Shown here: positions 8,353 through 15,908 of the stretch, piece after piece
Layout of the letters: every line of letters begins with the position of its first letter
Position numbering within the stretch: position 1 is the stretch's first letter
NCBI GenBank assembly: GCA_040392005.1
Contig: JBEBWT010000025.1
Coordinates: 1-28,203 of the forward strand
Reading direction: 5' to 3'
Length of the DNA: 28,203 nt
DNA from: DASRQK01 sp040392005
GTDB taxonomy: Bacteria; Bacteroidota; Bacteroidia; Sphingobacteriales; Sphingobacteriaceae
Position numbers and translations under genes: made by a program
The notes under the pieces: model-generated
The model's input: the letters and a program-made list of their open reading frames with translations, nothing else
Database searches by the model: none
What the model was told of the DNA's origin: nothing

Positions 8353-8388
8353 GCCGGCCTGAGCCTGAGGTCGTTTCGGGACCGGCTC
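8351..8388 (+). terminator. Hairpin at the end of the ABC/DUF3299-like operon
   Basis: GAGCCGG (8351-8357) pairs with CCGGCTC (8382-8388); the stem begins inside the stop codon. There is no T-run, so it may act as an mRNA end-stabilising structure and not as a classical terminator. Confidence 0.35.
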
Positions 8389-8418
8389 GATCGTAATCCG
8401 TCCACCCGCAACCCGTCT

Positions 8419-8437
8419 TACCGGTTCAGAACCGGTA
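8419..8437 (-). terminator. Short perfect hairpin over the stop codon of the LpxR-like gene
   Basis: TACCGGTT (8419-8426), loop CAG, AACCGGTA (8430-8437). It overlaps the end of the minus-strand gene in the convergent gap. There is no T-run, so its role as a terminator is uncertain. Confidence 0.35.
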
Positions 8438-9442
8438 GGCCATGGCCAGTGAGCCATACTGGTGCCGGAAAAGGGATTGATCCGACTCCTTGGTGTTGAA
8501 AAAATACTGGATTTTGAAGGTCAGGGCATCCGTGGAATAGACTCCGCCAAAATGATTGGAAATCAGCCAGCGTTTGGGCAGCGAGGTCATCGGTCCCTTA
8601 TCATCCAGGAACATGCCCCCCTGCATGGTCGCATCATAGAACACCAATTGCGCCTCCGGCTTATAATACAGGTACCATTCATCTTCCACCGGACCCGTGC
8701 CGGAAGTGCCAGATTGCAGCCGGGCATTGAAATGGGCGGAGCGATCGAAGGCAGCCAGTTTTCCCAAACGAAAAACAGGTCCCGTCTTTACATTTGTCTG
8801 ATGCGTGCCCAACCGGACCGAAGAATGCAGCGAGACATCCAGCACCCGATTGCGGGTCCGGCCGATCAGCTTATTGTGATCCAGCTCCAGATCGGCCACC
8901 CAGGCATTGTTCAGTTGAAATTCCCAGCCTGCCGCATGGTACATATTGAGCAAGTTGTGCAGACCAGCCTGCAATTCTTCCCCAAAAGCCCGCTTGCCTA
9001 TCGTCCCCAGAGCAAGCGAATAGGACAGGTAATCTTCTTTTTTATAAAAATGACTGATCCCGGCAGAAACAAAGAGATAACCGGTAATGGGCCTGTCCAC
9101 CAATTCAAAAGAGTCTATCTGGGCCGTATAGGCATTGTAAATCTCGTGCCCCAGCCTGAATTCCATCAGGCGGTTCTTTTCTTTTGGATTTAATTTGGAT
9201 GGATCAACCGTTTTTCGTAAATTTAGGAACAGGCCATTGGTATAATACTGGTCCTGCATGTTCATCAGGTACATATCATTGTCGCTGCGCAATTCGATCT
9301 CGGTCCGGCGAAAGGTTTCGGCCCGGGCGGTCGATGTGGAGGTTCCCGTCTGCGCCAGTAGCGGCAGTGCGGCGAAGGCCAACAGCGCAAACAACAGCAG
9401 AACCGGACGGACGGACAGCAGAACCGGCCGAAACAGCAGCAT
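8426..9442 (-). CDS. LpxR-like outer-membrane lipid A 3'-O-deacylase (DUF2219 family)
   Basis: About 338 residues from ATG 9442. In-frame ATGs at 9496 and 9508 exist, but 9442 directly precedes a good signal peptide (MLLFRPVLL to LPLLAQT) and leaves room for a leader after a TATGTTTG -7 element at 9509-9502. Numbered from ATG 9508, key motifs are SDNDMY (75-80), DQYYTNGL (86-93), LQAGLH (Q180, H184) and GWEFQL (194-199). They line up with the Asn-Asp, YYTNG and Gln-x3-His residues that form the catalytic and calcium-binding site of Salmonella LpxR. The rest is a small beta-barrel ending in YGSLAMAYRF. LpxR removes the 3'-acyloxyacyl group of lipid A in the outer membrane. Substrate preference in this lineage is not known. 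Confidence 0.82.
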   Translation of the reverse strand: MLLFRPVLLSVRPVLLLFALLAFAALPLLAQTGTSTSTARAETFRRTEIELRSDNDMYLMNMQDQYYTNGLFLNLRKTVDPSKLNPKEKNRLMEFRLGHEIYNAYTAQIDSFELVDRPITGYLFVSAGISHFYKKEDYLSYSLALGTIGKRAFGEELQAGLHNLLNMYHAAGWEFQLNNAWVADLELDHNKLIGRTRNRVLDVSLHSSVRLGTHQTNVKTGPVFRLGKLAAFDRSAHFNARLQSGTSGTGPVEDEWYLYYKPEAQLVFYDATMQGGMFLDDKGPMTSLPKRWLISNHFGGVYSTDALTFKIQYFFNTKESDQSLFRHQYGSLAMAYRF

Positions 9443-9501
9443 TAACTGCCGGAAAATATCGAAAAAATAAGATTTGATGCCCAAGCTCAAAAACATGGGT
9501 G

Positions 9502-9509
9502 CAAACATA
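9502..9509 (-). promoter_or_regulatory. -7 promoter element of the LpxR-like gene
   Basis: Minus-strand TATGTTTG matches TAnnTTTG exactly. No clear TTG lies at the -33 position; the palindrome at 9522-9538 occupies that region, consistent with a controlled promoter. Confidence 0.45.
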
Positions 9510-9514
9510 CAAAT

Positions 9515-9538
9515 ATTCTAATTTAGAATTATTCTAAA
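9515..9538. promoter_or_regulatory. Fur/Irr-like palindrome in the lpxR-ccmE divergent gap
   Basis: TTTAGAAT-T-ATTCTAAA (9522-9538) is a perfect 17-bp palindrome, and the overlapping ATTCTAA-T-TTAGAAT (9515-9529) is a second one, giving three alternating half-sites. The shape matches Fur-superfamily boxes and strongly resembles the iron control element bound by rhizobial Irr. It covers the upstream part of the minus-strand promoter and lies about 60 bases before ccmE. Control by iron or heme is an inference. Confidence 0.5.
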
Positions 9539-9595
9539 AAATAGGAAAGATTTGCATAATTAGCTGCTTCTCATTACTATTTGTATTTTTGTAAA

Positions 9596-10018
9596 ATGAA
9601 AAAGAGTTCTATCATCGGAATGATCATTATCGCCCTGGCCATCGCCATGATCATTGTCATCTATGCGGATTCAAGCACTTATTCCTCCTTTACCCAGGCA
9701 AAGGAAAAGCAGACCGAGCTGTATGTAGTGGGCGTGCTCAATAAGGAAAAAGAGCTTTATTACGAACCGACCGTCGATGCCAATCATTTTTCATTCTACA
9801 TGTACGATAACGACAGCACCGAATGCAAAGTGGTGTTCCGGGGTTCCAAGCCGCAGGATATCGAGCGGTCGGAGCAGATCGTATTGACCGGAAAGATGGT
9901 CGGTGACGAGTTTCATGCCAGCAAAATCCTGATGAAATGCCCGTCCAAATATACCGAAGATGAGGTGGAGGTGATCGAGGTGAGCAGTGCCGGGGCAGTC
10001 AGCGCCATGAACTTTTAG
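9596..10018 (+). CDS. ccmE: Cytochrome c maturation heme chaperone CcmE, cysteine (CxxxY) type
   Basis: 140 residues from the ATG at 9596. An in-frame ATG at 9581 only adds MYFCK before the basic start of the anchor. One N-terminal membrane anchor (about 5-24) is followed by a periplasmic OB-fold: LYVVGVL, PTVDANHFSFYMYD, KVVFRGSKPQDIE and EQIVLTGKM. CcmE receives heme from CcmC and passes it to the CcmF lyase for attachment to apocytochrome c. The heme-binding stretch reads LMKCPSKY: Cys115 and Tyr119 replace the LAKHDENY of the classical protein, as in CcmE of Desulfovibrio and archaea. It is followed 61 bases later by ccmF; no ccmA, B, C or H lies in the window. Confidence 0.92.
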   Translation: MKKSSIIGMIIIALAIAMIIVIYADSSTYSSFTQAKEKQTELYVVGVLNKEKELYYEPTVDANHFSFYMYDNDSTECKVVFRGSKPQDIERSEQIVLTGKMVGDEFHASKILMKCPSKYTEDEVEVIEVSSAGAVSAMNF

Positions 10019-10079
10019 GCTCCGGGCAGGGATAAATGGATTCGGGAAGCCATGAACTTATAAAAATCAAAATCATTCA

Positions 10080-12545
10080 ATGGATATACAATATGTAGGC
10101 GAACACCTGTTGCCGGGCAGACTGGGACAGTTTTTTATCATCCTGTCATTTGGCACCGCATTACTTTCCCTTATTGCCTACTACTTTTCCAGTAAATACC
10201 AGGAAGAACGTTCCTGGCTCCAGTTGGGCCGGATCGCGTTTTGGGTCAATGCGCTGGCCGTAGTGGGGATCGGTTCCTGCCTGTACTACATTATCTATAA
10301 CCATTATTTTGAATACCATTATGCCTATGCGCATTCCTCCATGTCCCTGCCCACCCATTTTGTGATTTCCAGTTTCTGGGAAGGGCAGGAAGGCAGTTTC
10401 TGGCTGTGGATGTTCTGGCAGACCCTGATGGGTATTGTACTGCTTTTCCGGGCCAAAAGCTGGGAAGGGCCGGTGATGACTTTCGTCATGCTGTGCCAGG
10501 TGATCCTGGCTTCCATGCTGCTGGGAGTAGAATTATTCGGCCAGCGGATCGGCAGCTCCCCTTTTATCCTCCTGCGGGAAGTGATCATTGCACCGGGGAT
10601 TTTTTCCAATCCCAATTACCTCAGTATGATCCCGGACGGCAGGGGCCTGAATCCGTTGTTGCAAAACTATTGGATGGTGATCCACCCTCCTACCCTGTTT
10701 CTGGGTTTTGCGGCCATGATCGTCCCCTTTGCCTATGCGGCAGCCGGCTTGTGGCAGCGGCGTTACAAGGAATGGATGGGACCGGGACTACCCTGGGCCC
10801 TGTTTGCGGTCATGACCCTCGGGGCCGGGATCATTATGGGTTCCTTCTGGGCCTATGAGGCGCTCAACTTCGGTGGGTTCTGGGCCTGGGACCCGGTGGA
10901 AAACGCCTCCATCATCCCCTGGTTTACCCTGATCGCCGCCGTACACGTCATGATCGCCTACAAAAATTCGGGCCACTCCTATTTTACCGCTACCCTGCTG
11001 GCCATGGTCAGCTTTGTACTGGTGATCTACGCCTCCTTCCTGACCCGGAGCGGTATCCTCGGTGAAACCTCGGTGCATTCCTTTACTGATCTGGGTATGT
11101 TCTGGCAATTGGTTATTTTCAACCTGATCTTTCTGGGCATCATGGTCTGGCTGCTGGTCACGCACAAAAAACGCATGCCCTCTACCGAAAAAGAAGAAGA
11201 ACTTTATACCCGTGAATTCTGGATGTTTATCGGAGCCCTGGTGCTGACCGTAGCCTGTGTGCAGATCATTGCCTCCACGTCCATTCCGGTGTTCAACCGG
11301 GCATTCGGCACCAATGTGGCTCCTCCGATCGATCCGGTGGCTCATTACAATAAGTGGCAGGCAGGCTTTGCCGTGGTTGTAGGATTGATTATGGCATTCA
11401 GCCAATTCCTCAAATACAAGCGGACCCAGGTGGGGCAGTTTTTCAAAACCACCCTCTACGCCCTGCTGATCGCACTGGCCATCACCGCCCTTGCGGTCTA
11501 TGTGACCAAAGTCTATACCAACTTCATGTATATACTGATCACCTTTGCATCGGTATTTGCACTGGTGGCCAACGCCCGTATCCTGGCGGATGCTTTCCGG
11601 GGCAAGTGGAAACTGGCCGGATCTTCGGTGGCGCACATCGGCTTCGCGCTCCTGCTCATCGGAGCCCTGGTGGCCGCAGCGACCAATGAGGTGATTTCCA
11701 AGAACAGCAGCAATTATATTGCGGTAGCCGGTTTTGACCAGGTCGAAAAACCGGGGGATAATTTGTTCCTGACCGAAGGCGAGCCTGTGCAGATGGGCGC
11801 ATATACCGTGACTTATGTGGGCGACAGTGTGGCCCCTCCCAATGTCTATTACAAGATCAATTATGAGCGGATCGACGAGGAGACCGGGAAAGTCCGGGAA
11901 AGTTTCCAGTTGCGTCCATTCGCCCAGAACAATCCGGCCATGGGTGGGCTGATCGGCACGCCTGACACCCGGCATTACCTGACCCACGATATCTATACCC
12001 TGATTACGGCGGCCATGTCCGACACCTTTGCCAAGACCGGTACCGGCGGGCAGGACGAAAATGTAAACAGCTTTGATGATTACGAAGAACCGGCCGTGTA
12101 TGCCATCAATATCGGGGATACGGTGCGCTACCGCAATGGCTATATTGTGGTCACCGGTGTCAATCGGGATGCCACCATCGAAAACATCCCCCGTCAGCCG
12201 GAGGATCTGATTGTAGGAATGACTTTGAAGGTGTTTGCCGGCAACGGGGAGGAATATGAGGTGGAGCCCCTCTTCATGATCAAGGGAGGCAACACCTTTG
12301 ACTTTGGGAAAGACCTGGATGCGCAGGGCCTGCGTTTCCGCTTCACCAATATCATGCCCAGCCAGGACAAACTGGAGCTGATGGTCTATCAGAAACCGCT
12401 CCCCGAAAAACGCTGGATCGTTTTCAAAGCCATCAAATTTCCGTTTATCAATTTCTTCTGGGCCGGCACCATCATTATGACCATCGGATTTCTGATGTCC
12501 ATATTCCGCCGGAATAAGGAAGTGCGGGGCAGGACTGCGAAATAA
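10080..12545 (+). CDS. ccmF: Cytochrome c heme lyase CcmF
   Basis: 821 residues with about a dozen or more membrane segments. The signature WWD-type loop reads NFGGFWAWDPVENAS (263-277). WEGQEGSFWLW (100-110), IHPPTLFLGF (201-210, with His202 as a probable heme ligand) and LTRSGILGETSVHSF are further CcmF landmarks. The long periplasmic part after about residue 540 and a final membrane segment ending in a basic tail (SIFRRNKEVRGRTAK) fit full-length CcmF of around 650-850 residues. It takes heme from CcmE and joins it to CxxCH motifs of apocytochromes at the outer face of the inner membrane. It is likely cotranscribed with ccmE and the DUF2520 gene. Confidence 0.94.
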   Translation: MDIQYVGEHLLPGRLGQFFIILSFGTALLSLIAYYFSSKYQEERSWLQLGRIAFWVNALAVVGIGSCLYYIIYNHYFEYHYAYAHSSMSLPTHFVISSFWEGQEGSFWLWMFWQTLMGIVLLFRAKSWEGPVMTFVMLCQVILASMLLGVELFGQRIGSSPFILLREVIIAPGIFSNPNYLSMIPDGRGLNPLLQNYWMVIHPPTLFLGFAAMIVPFAYAAAGLWQRRYKEWMGPGLPWALFAVMTLGAGIIMGSFWAYEALNFGGFWAWDPVENASIIPWFTLIAAVHVMIAYKNSGHSYFTATLLAMVSFVLVIYASFLTRSGILGETSVHSFTDLGMFWQLVIFNLIFLGIMVWLLVTHKKRMPSTEKEEELYTREFWMFIGALVLTVACVQIIASTSIPVFNRAFGTNVAPPIDPVAHYNKWQAGFAVVVGLIMAFSQFLKYKRTQVGQFFKTTLYALLIALAITALAVYVTKVYTNFMYILITFASVFALVANARILADAFRGKWKLAGSSVAHIGFALLLIGALVAAATNEVISKNSSNYIAVAGFDQVEKPGDNLFLTEGEPVQMGAYTVTYVGDSVAPPNVYYKINYERIDEETGKVRESFQLRPFAQNNPAMGGLIGTPDTRHYLTHDIYTLITAAMSDTFAKTGTGGQDENVNSFDDYEEPAVYAINIGDTVRYRNGYIVVTGVNRDATIENIPRQPEDLIVGMTLKVFAGNGEEYEVEPLFMIKGGNTFDFGKDLDAQGLRFRFTNIMPSQDKLELMVYQKPLPEKRWIVFKAIKFPFINFFWAGTIIMTIGFLMSIFRRNKEVRGRTAK

Positions 12546-12589
12546 AGGCGTCCGGGGCAGGCCCGGGAAATAAGAAGCATGAACTCAAA

Positions 12590-13453
12590 ATGAAAATCGT
12601 ACTGATCGGCAGCGGCAATGTAGCCTCCCAACTCGGGAAAGCCCTGATAAAATCGGGGTATGCTGTGGTACAGGTTTACAGCCGTAGGCTGGAGCATGCA
12701 CAGGAGTTGGCGACCGCCCTTGCAGAGGGTTCGACAGAGGATACGGCAAAAGATTTGGCAAAGGGTTCGACAGAAAGCCGACCGATCATTCCTATTGACC
12801 GACTGGATCGATTGGACCGGGAGGCAGACCTTTATTTTATCTGCGTGTCCGATCAGGCCATTGCCGAAGTCATCGGGCAATTGCCCGTCGGCCTGAAAGG
12901 CGTGGTCGTGCATACTTCCGGCAGTACCTCCATTTCTGTCTTTGCAGATGAAGGTGCTTCGGATGTGGGTTCCGGAGGCTATCAAGGCAGGCACGGTGTT
13001 TTTTATCCCGTCCAAACCTTCAGCAAAGCGAAAGCCATTGATTTCAAAAATATCCCCCTGGCCCTGGAAGCCAGTGATCCGGACACGTATCAGCTTTTGT
13101 CCGGGGTAGCAGCAGGCCTGAGCGAACGGGTATTCCCCTGCGATTCCAACCAACGGGAAGCCATCCATATTGCGGCTGTATTTGCCTGCAACTTCAGCAA
13201 TTACCTCTATACGGTCGCTGACCAAATCCTCCAGCAGCACGGACTGGATTTTGAGCTGATCCGCCCCCTGATCCTCGAAACCGCCGAAAAAGCACAGCTA
13301 TTTGCCCCTGCCTCGGTACAGACCGGCCCTGCCGTGCGGAAAGACCTCAAAATCGTACAGCAACACCTTGATTTTCTGGACCGTGAAAAACTGGCCGATC
13401 CCCGCATCCGGCAGCTTTATGCCCTCATTAGCGAAATACTGGCCGGGAAATAA
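12590..13453 (+). CDS. Rossmann-like and DUF2520 domain protein (putative NAD(P)-dependent oxidoreductase)
   Basis: 287 residues. It starts with a nucleotide-binding fold, MKIVLIGSGNVASQLGKAL (GxGNVA loop at 7-12), with strand LYFICVSDQAI and VVVHTSGSTS further on. From about 135 (HGVFYPVQTFSKAKAIDF) the DUF2520 helical part follows, including NQREAIHIAAVFACNFSNYLY, and a closing helical bundle. These proteins resemble F420/NADP oxidoreductases and 2-dehydropantoate or pyrroline-5-carboxylate reductases; no substrate is known. Residues about 44-68 contain a low-complexity insert with repeated AEGSTED/AKGSTES from a 36-bp duplication. It begins 44 bases after ccmF, so it is probably in the same operon. 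Confidence 0.85.
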   Translation: MKIVLIGSGNVASQLGKALIKSGYAVVQVYSRRLEHAQELATALAEGSTEDTAKDLAKGSTESRPIIPIDRLDRLDREADLYFICVSDQAIAEVIGQLPVGLKGVVVHTSGSTSISVFADEGASDVGSGGYQGRHGVFYPVQTFSKAKAIDFKNIPLALEASDPDTYQLLSGVAAGLSERVFPCDSNQREAIHIAAVFACNFSNYLYTVADQILQQHGLDFELIRPLILETAEKAQLFAPASVQTGPAVRKDLKIVQQHLDFLDREKLADPRIRQLYALISEILAGK

Positions 13454-13542
13454 AGGCTGGAAAGCATGATCCTGTTTTGTGCGGGTGTTTTTATAAAATG
13501 TCCCATTGATGAGGATAGGAAAAACAATATAATCAATTCACC

Positions 13543-13590
13543 AAAACACTATTTCCCCAAATTTGCATGAATTTGGGGAAATAGTGTTTT
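13543..13590. repeat. 48-bp near-perfect palindrome, hairpin repeat copy 1
   Basis: Bases 13543-13563 pair perfectly with 13570-13590 (21 bp), leaving a tiny TGCATG centre. The inner part, TTCCCCAAATT-N6-AATTTGGGGAA, is shared with the element at 27851-27910, while the outer arms differ. It lies 90 bases after the DUF2520 gene and beside a truncated ATPase gene. Confidence 0.85.
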
Positions 13591-13642
13591 GCGAAATACA
13601 AGTATGTATTTAACGTGAGTTCGATATAAGAAATTTTGATAA

Positions 13643-13858
13643 TCAGTAAGTCATAGCCAAAACGGGCGGATGAACGTTGCGTTGCTCTTCGAAATTAATC
13701 TCCAGAAAATGATCAAATTGCTTTGATAGATGCCGGATCGCTGTTGATTTGCCTACCTGCCTGGCCCCCCGGATCAATAATGGCTTTCCTTCAGGCTGGC
13801 GCCTCCACAAAGATAACTCCCGATCAATATGCCGTTCCAAATACATTTTTTGTGACAT
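13643..13858 (-). pseudogene. Truncated AAA_14/DUF4143-type ATPase, N-terminal fragment
   Basis: 71 residues: YLERHIDRELSLWRR, then KPLLIRGARQVGKST, a P-loop that closely matches the start of the intact ATPase at 17820 (KPLILRGARQVGKTT). It then reads FDHFLEINFEEQ and ends with PPVLAMTY and a stop. The full family has about 380-460 residues, so the Walker B, the DUF4143 part and the nuclease-like end are missing. The remaining 3' region (13454-13642) contains only the hairpin element and no matching coding sequence in any frame, so the rest was deleted. Probably not functional. Confidence 0.75.
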
Positions 13859-13944
13859 TTTTTATTCCCCAAGACGACAAATGCAAAAAAAAGAAAGGCA
13901 ATGTCTCCAAAACCTTCCTTATTTCTTCAAATCCCGGGATCTGA

Positions 13945-15342
13945 TCAATTCTTCTTCAAACCGTGGGCTTTGATCAGAGCCTGCACTTCCTTTTCGGAAG
14001 CATTGATTTCACCGGCCACTTTCGCCACATCCCATTCGTTTCGCTCCAACTGAAACCGGAGATAACGGGCAGTCGCGTGACCGGTAAAATCCTGCAAGGT
14101 TCCAAATTCTGAGAAGCTGAAATATTCCCCACCATTGGACCGGCCTCCATTATACCCTCCACCGTTTTGACCGCCATTAACCGCAGCTGGATTCGCATAG
14201 GCAAGCACCTCTTTTTCGGTGATAAGCTTATCGCTCAGAATGATCATGCGTTCGATCACATTCCGCAGCTCGCGGATGTTTCCCGTCCAGGGGAGCTGCT
14301 GCAGCGCCACCATCGCTTCGGGACTGATCTGCTTGTGCGGAAAACCATACTCTTCACAGATTTCCTTGCAAAAGTGGTTGGCCAGGCCCGGAATATCATC
14401 TGCCCGCTCGGCCAGCGGCGGTACGTGGATGAGGATCACGCTCAGGCGATGGTAGAGGTCCATCCGGAAATTGCCTTCATCGATCTCCTTCAACAGATCC
14501 TTGTTGGTGGCGGCGATCACCCGCACATTGACCTTGATCTCCTTTTCACCGCCCACCCGGGTGATTTTATTCTCCTGCAAGGCCCGCAGCACCTTCGCCT
14601 GGGCCGACAGGCTCATATCGCCGATCTCATCCAGAAACAGCGTGCCGTTATTGGCCTGCTCGAATTTGCCGATCCGCTGCTTCACCGCAGAGGTAAACGA
14701 GCCTTTCTCGTGGCCAAACAGCTCACTTTCGATCAATTCGGAAGGGATTGCGGCACAATTGACCTCCACCAGCGGCGCAGCGGCACGGTTGGATTTTTCA
14801 TGCAGCCAGCGGGCCACCAACTCCTTGCCACTCCCATTGGCACCCGTCACCAGCACCCGGGCATCCGTCGGCGCCACCCGTTCGATGGCTTCCTTGATCC
14901 GGGCGATCGGCTCCGAATCCCCCAGGATCTCCCGGGTACGGGACACCTTGCGCTTCAGCACCTTGGTCTCGGTCACCAGATTGCCCTTTTCCAGCGCATT
15001 GCGCACCGTGATCAGCAGGCGGTTGAGATCCGGTGGTTTGGAAATAAAATCAAAGGCACCCTTCTTGCTGGCTTCCACCGCCGTCTCCACCGTACCGTGG
15101 CCGGAAATCATAATAAAAGGCAGATCCGGATTGAGCTCCAGGCCCTTCTCCAACACCTCCATCCCATCCATCTGGCTCATCTTGATATCACACAGCACCA
15201 GATCGATTTCCTCCTTCTTGATCAGCTCCAGGCCATCGGCCCCATTATCCGTATCCAGCACCCGGTATTTCTCATACTCCAGGATTTCCCGGAGGGTGCG
15301 GCGGATCGCCCGTTCATCATCAATGATTAAAATCGTCGTCAT
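13945..15342 (-). CDS. Sigma-54-dependent response regulator, NtrC family
   Basis: 465 residues. The receiver domain is at 1-120, with acidic pair D9/D10, phospho-acceptor Asp52 in LVLCDIKMSQMDG, and K102. The AAA+ domain is at about 140-380: Walker A TGANGSGKE (166-174), FGHEKGSFTSAV with GSFTSA (214-219) in place of the canonical GAFTGA that contacts sigma-54, Walker B TLFLDEIGD (234-242), and the arginine-finger stretch FRMDLYHRL. A Gly/Asn-rich linker (389-405) leads to a short Fis-like DNA-binding end (NEWDVAKVAGEI to KEVQALIKAHGL). Upon phosphorylation it should drive open-complex formation by sigma-54 RNA polymerase at its targets. No sensor kinase is adjacent. It lies just downstream of rnpB on the same strand. 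Confidence 0.92.
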   Translation of the reverse strand: MTTILIIDDERAIRRTLREILEYEKYRVLDTDNGADGLELIKKEEIDLVLCDIKMSQMDGMEVLEKGLELNPDLPFIMISGHGTVETAVEASKKGAFDFISKPPDLNRLLITVRNALEKGNLVTETKVLKRKVSRTREILGDSEPIARIKEAIERVAPTDARVLVTGANGSGKELVARWLHEKSNRAAAPLVEVNCAAIPSELIESELFGHEKGSFTSAVKQRIGKFEQANNGTLFLDEIGDMSLSAQAKVLRALQENKITRVGGEKEIKVNVRVIAATNKDLLKEIDEGNFRMDLYHRLSVILIHVPPLAERADDIPGLANHFCKEICEEYGFPHKQISPEAMVALQQLPWTGNIRELRNVIERMIILSDKLITEKEVLAYANPAAVNGGQNGGGYNGGRSNGGEYFSFSEFGTLQDFTGHATARYLRFQLERNEWDVAKVAGEINASEKEVQALIKAHGLKKN

Positions 15343-15428
15343 TCAGCCCGTTTTATGTCAAAATTGGTATAGCTTGCGGAGCCTGGGCTCCATATATCTG
15401 TCAAAAGTAGTTGTGTCAAAAAAAAGAA

Positions 15429-15882
15429 GTAAACCCTATAAGCCGGATTCTGTCCTGCGATCACTCGCATGTTCTATCATTTATCTGGGCCTGCCATCAC
15501 TGACAGGCTCAAGCAACCTACCCATCACGGATCCCCGCCAGGCGGAGAGACAGCGAGCAACTGCCTGGTATTCCGTGACCTATTTGGTCTTTCAACCCCC
15601 GGGGTTTACCGCAATGCCCGTCACCGGACAAGGCCGTGGGCTCTTACCCCACGTTTTCACCCTTACTCCACCGGGCCGGAGCTGGTCAAACCAACCGGGG
15701 CCCGCCGGAGCGGTATATTTTCTGTGGCACTATTCCGTACAGGCCCGCCAGCAAGACCAAGTCCGCTTTCGCAAAACCAAGCCTGCCGCGAACCCATCCT
15801 TCCCGTTAGGAAGCGGGGCGCTCTGTGTTGTCCGGACTTTCCTCTCCCCCACCGAAGCGGGGCAGCGATAGAACGGGTTCAC
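15429..15882 (-). ncRNA. rnpB: RNase P RNA, bacterial class A
   Basis: The minus strand carries the conserved core in order: GAGGAAAGTCCGGACA near the 5' end, CCACAGAAAATA, AAGGGTGAAA with GGGGTAAGAGCCCACG, AGATAAATGAT, and ACAGAATCCGGCTTATAG at the 3' end. The ends are set by helix P1: GTGAACCC (15882-15875) pairs with GGGTTTAC (15436-15429) with one G-T pair. A T-run follows at 15427-15420 as a termination signal. Length is about 454 nt. This is the catalytic RNA that cuts 5' leaders from precursor tRNAs. Open frames drawn across this stretch are spurious. Confidence 0.97.
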
Positions 15883-15889
15883 TCCGGTA

Positions 15890-15897
15890 CAAAGGTA
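15890..15897 (-). promoter_or_regulatory. -7 promoter element of rnpB
   Basis: Minus-strand TACCTTTG matches TAnnTTTG. It places transcription start about seven bases on, at the edge of helix P1. About 21 bases upstream a TTC stands where TTG is expected. The element sits just past the stop of the neighbouring ATPase gene. Confidence 0.6.
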
Positions 15898-15908
15898 TTG
15901 ATTTTTTT

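Noticed and set aside
8351..8437. Riboswitch or attachment site in the convergent gap
   Set aside because: Only two short hairpins at the gene ends; no conserved riboswitch core or integrase nearby.
10788..11987. Long minus-strand open frame (399 codons) opposite ccmF
   Set aside because: Its translation is His/Gly-rich nonsense produced by the ccmF codon pattern; no start signal or family resemblance.
14471..15871. Long plus-strand open frame antisense to the response regulator and rnpB (466 codons)
   Set aside because: It runs opposite to a clear NtrC-type gene and through RNase P RNA; its translation is Ser/Arg-rich with no domain pattern.
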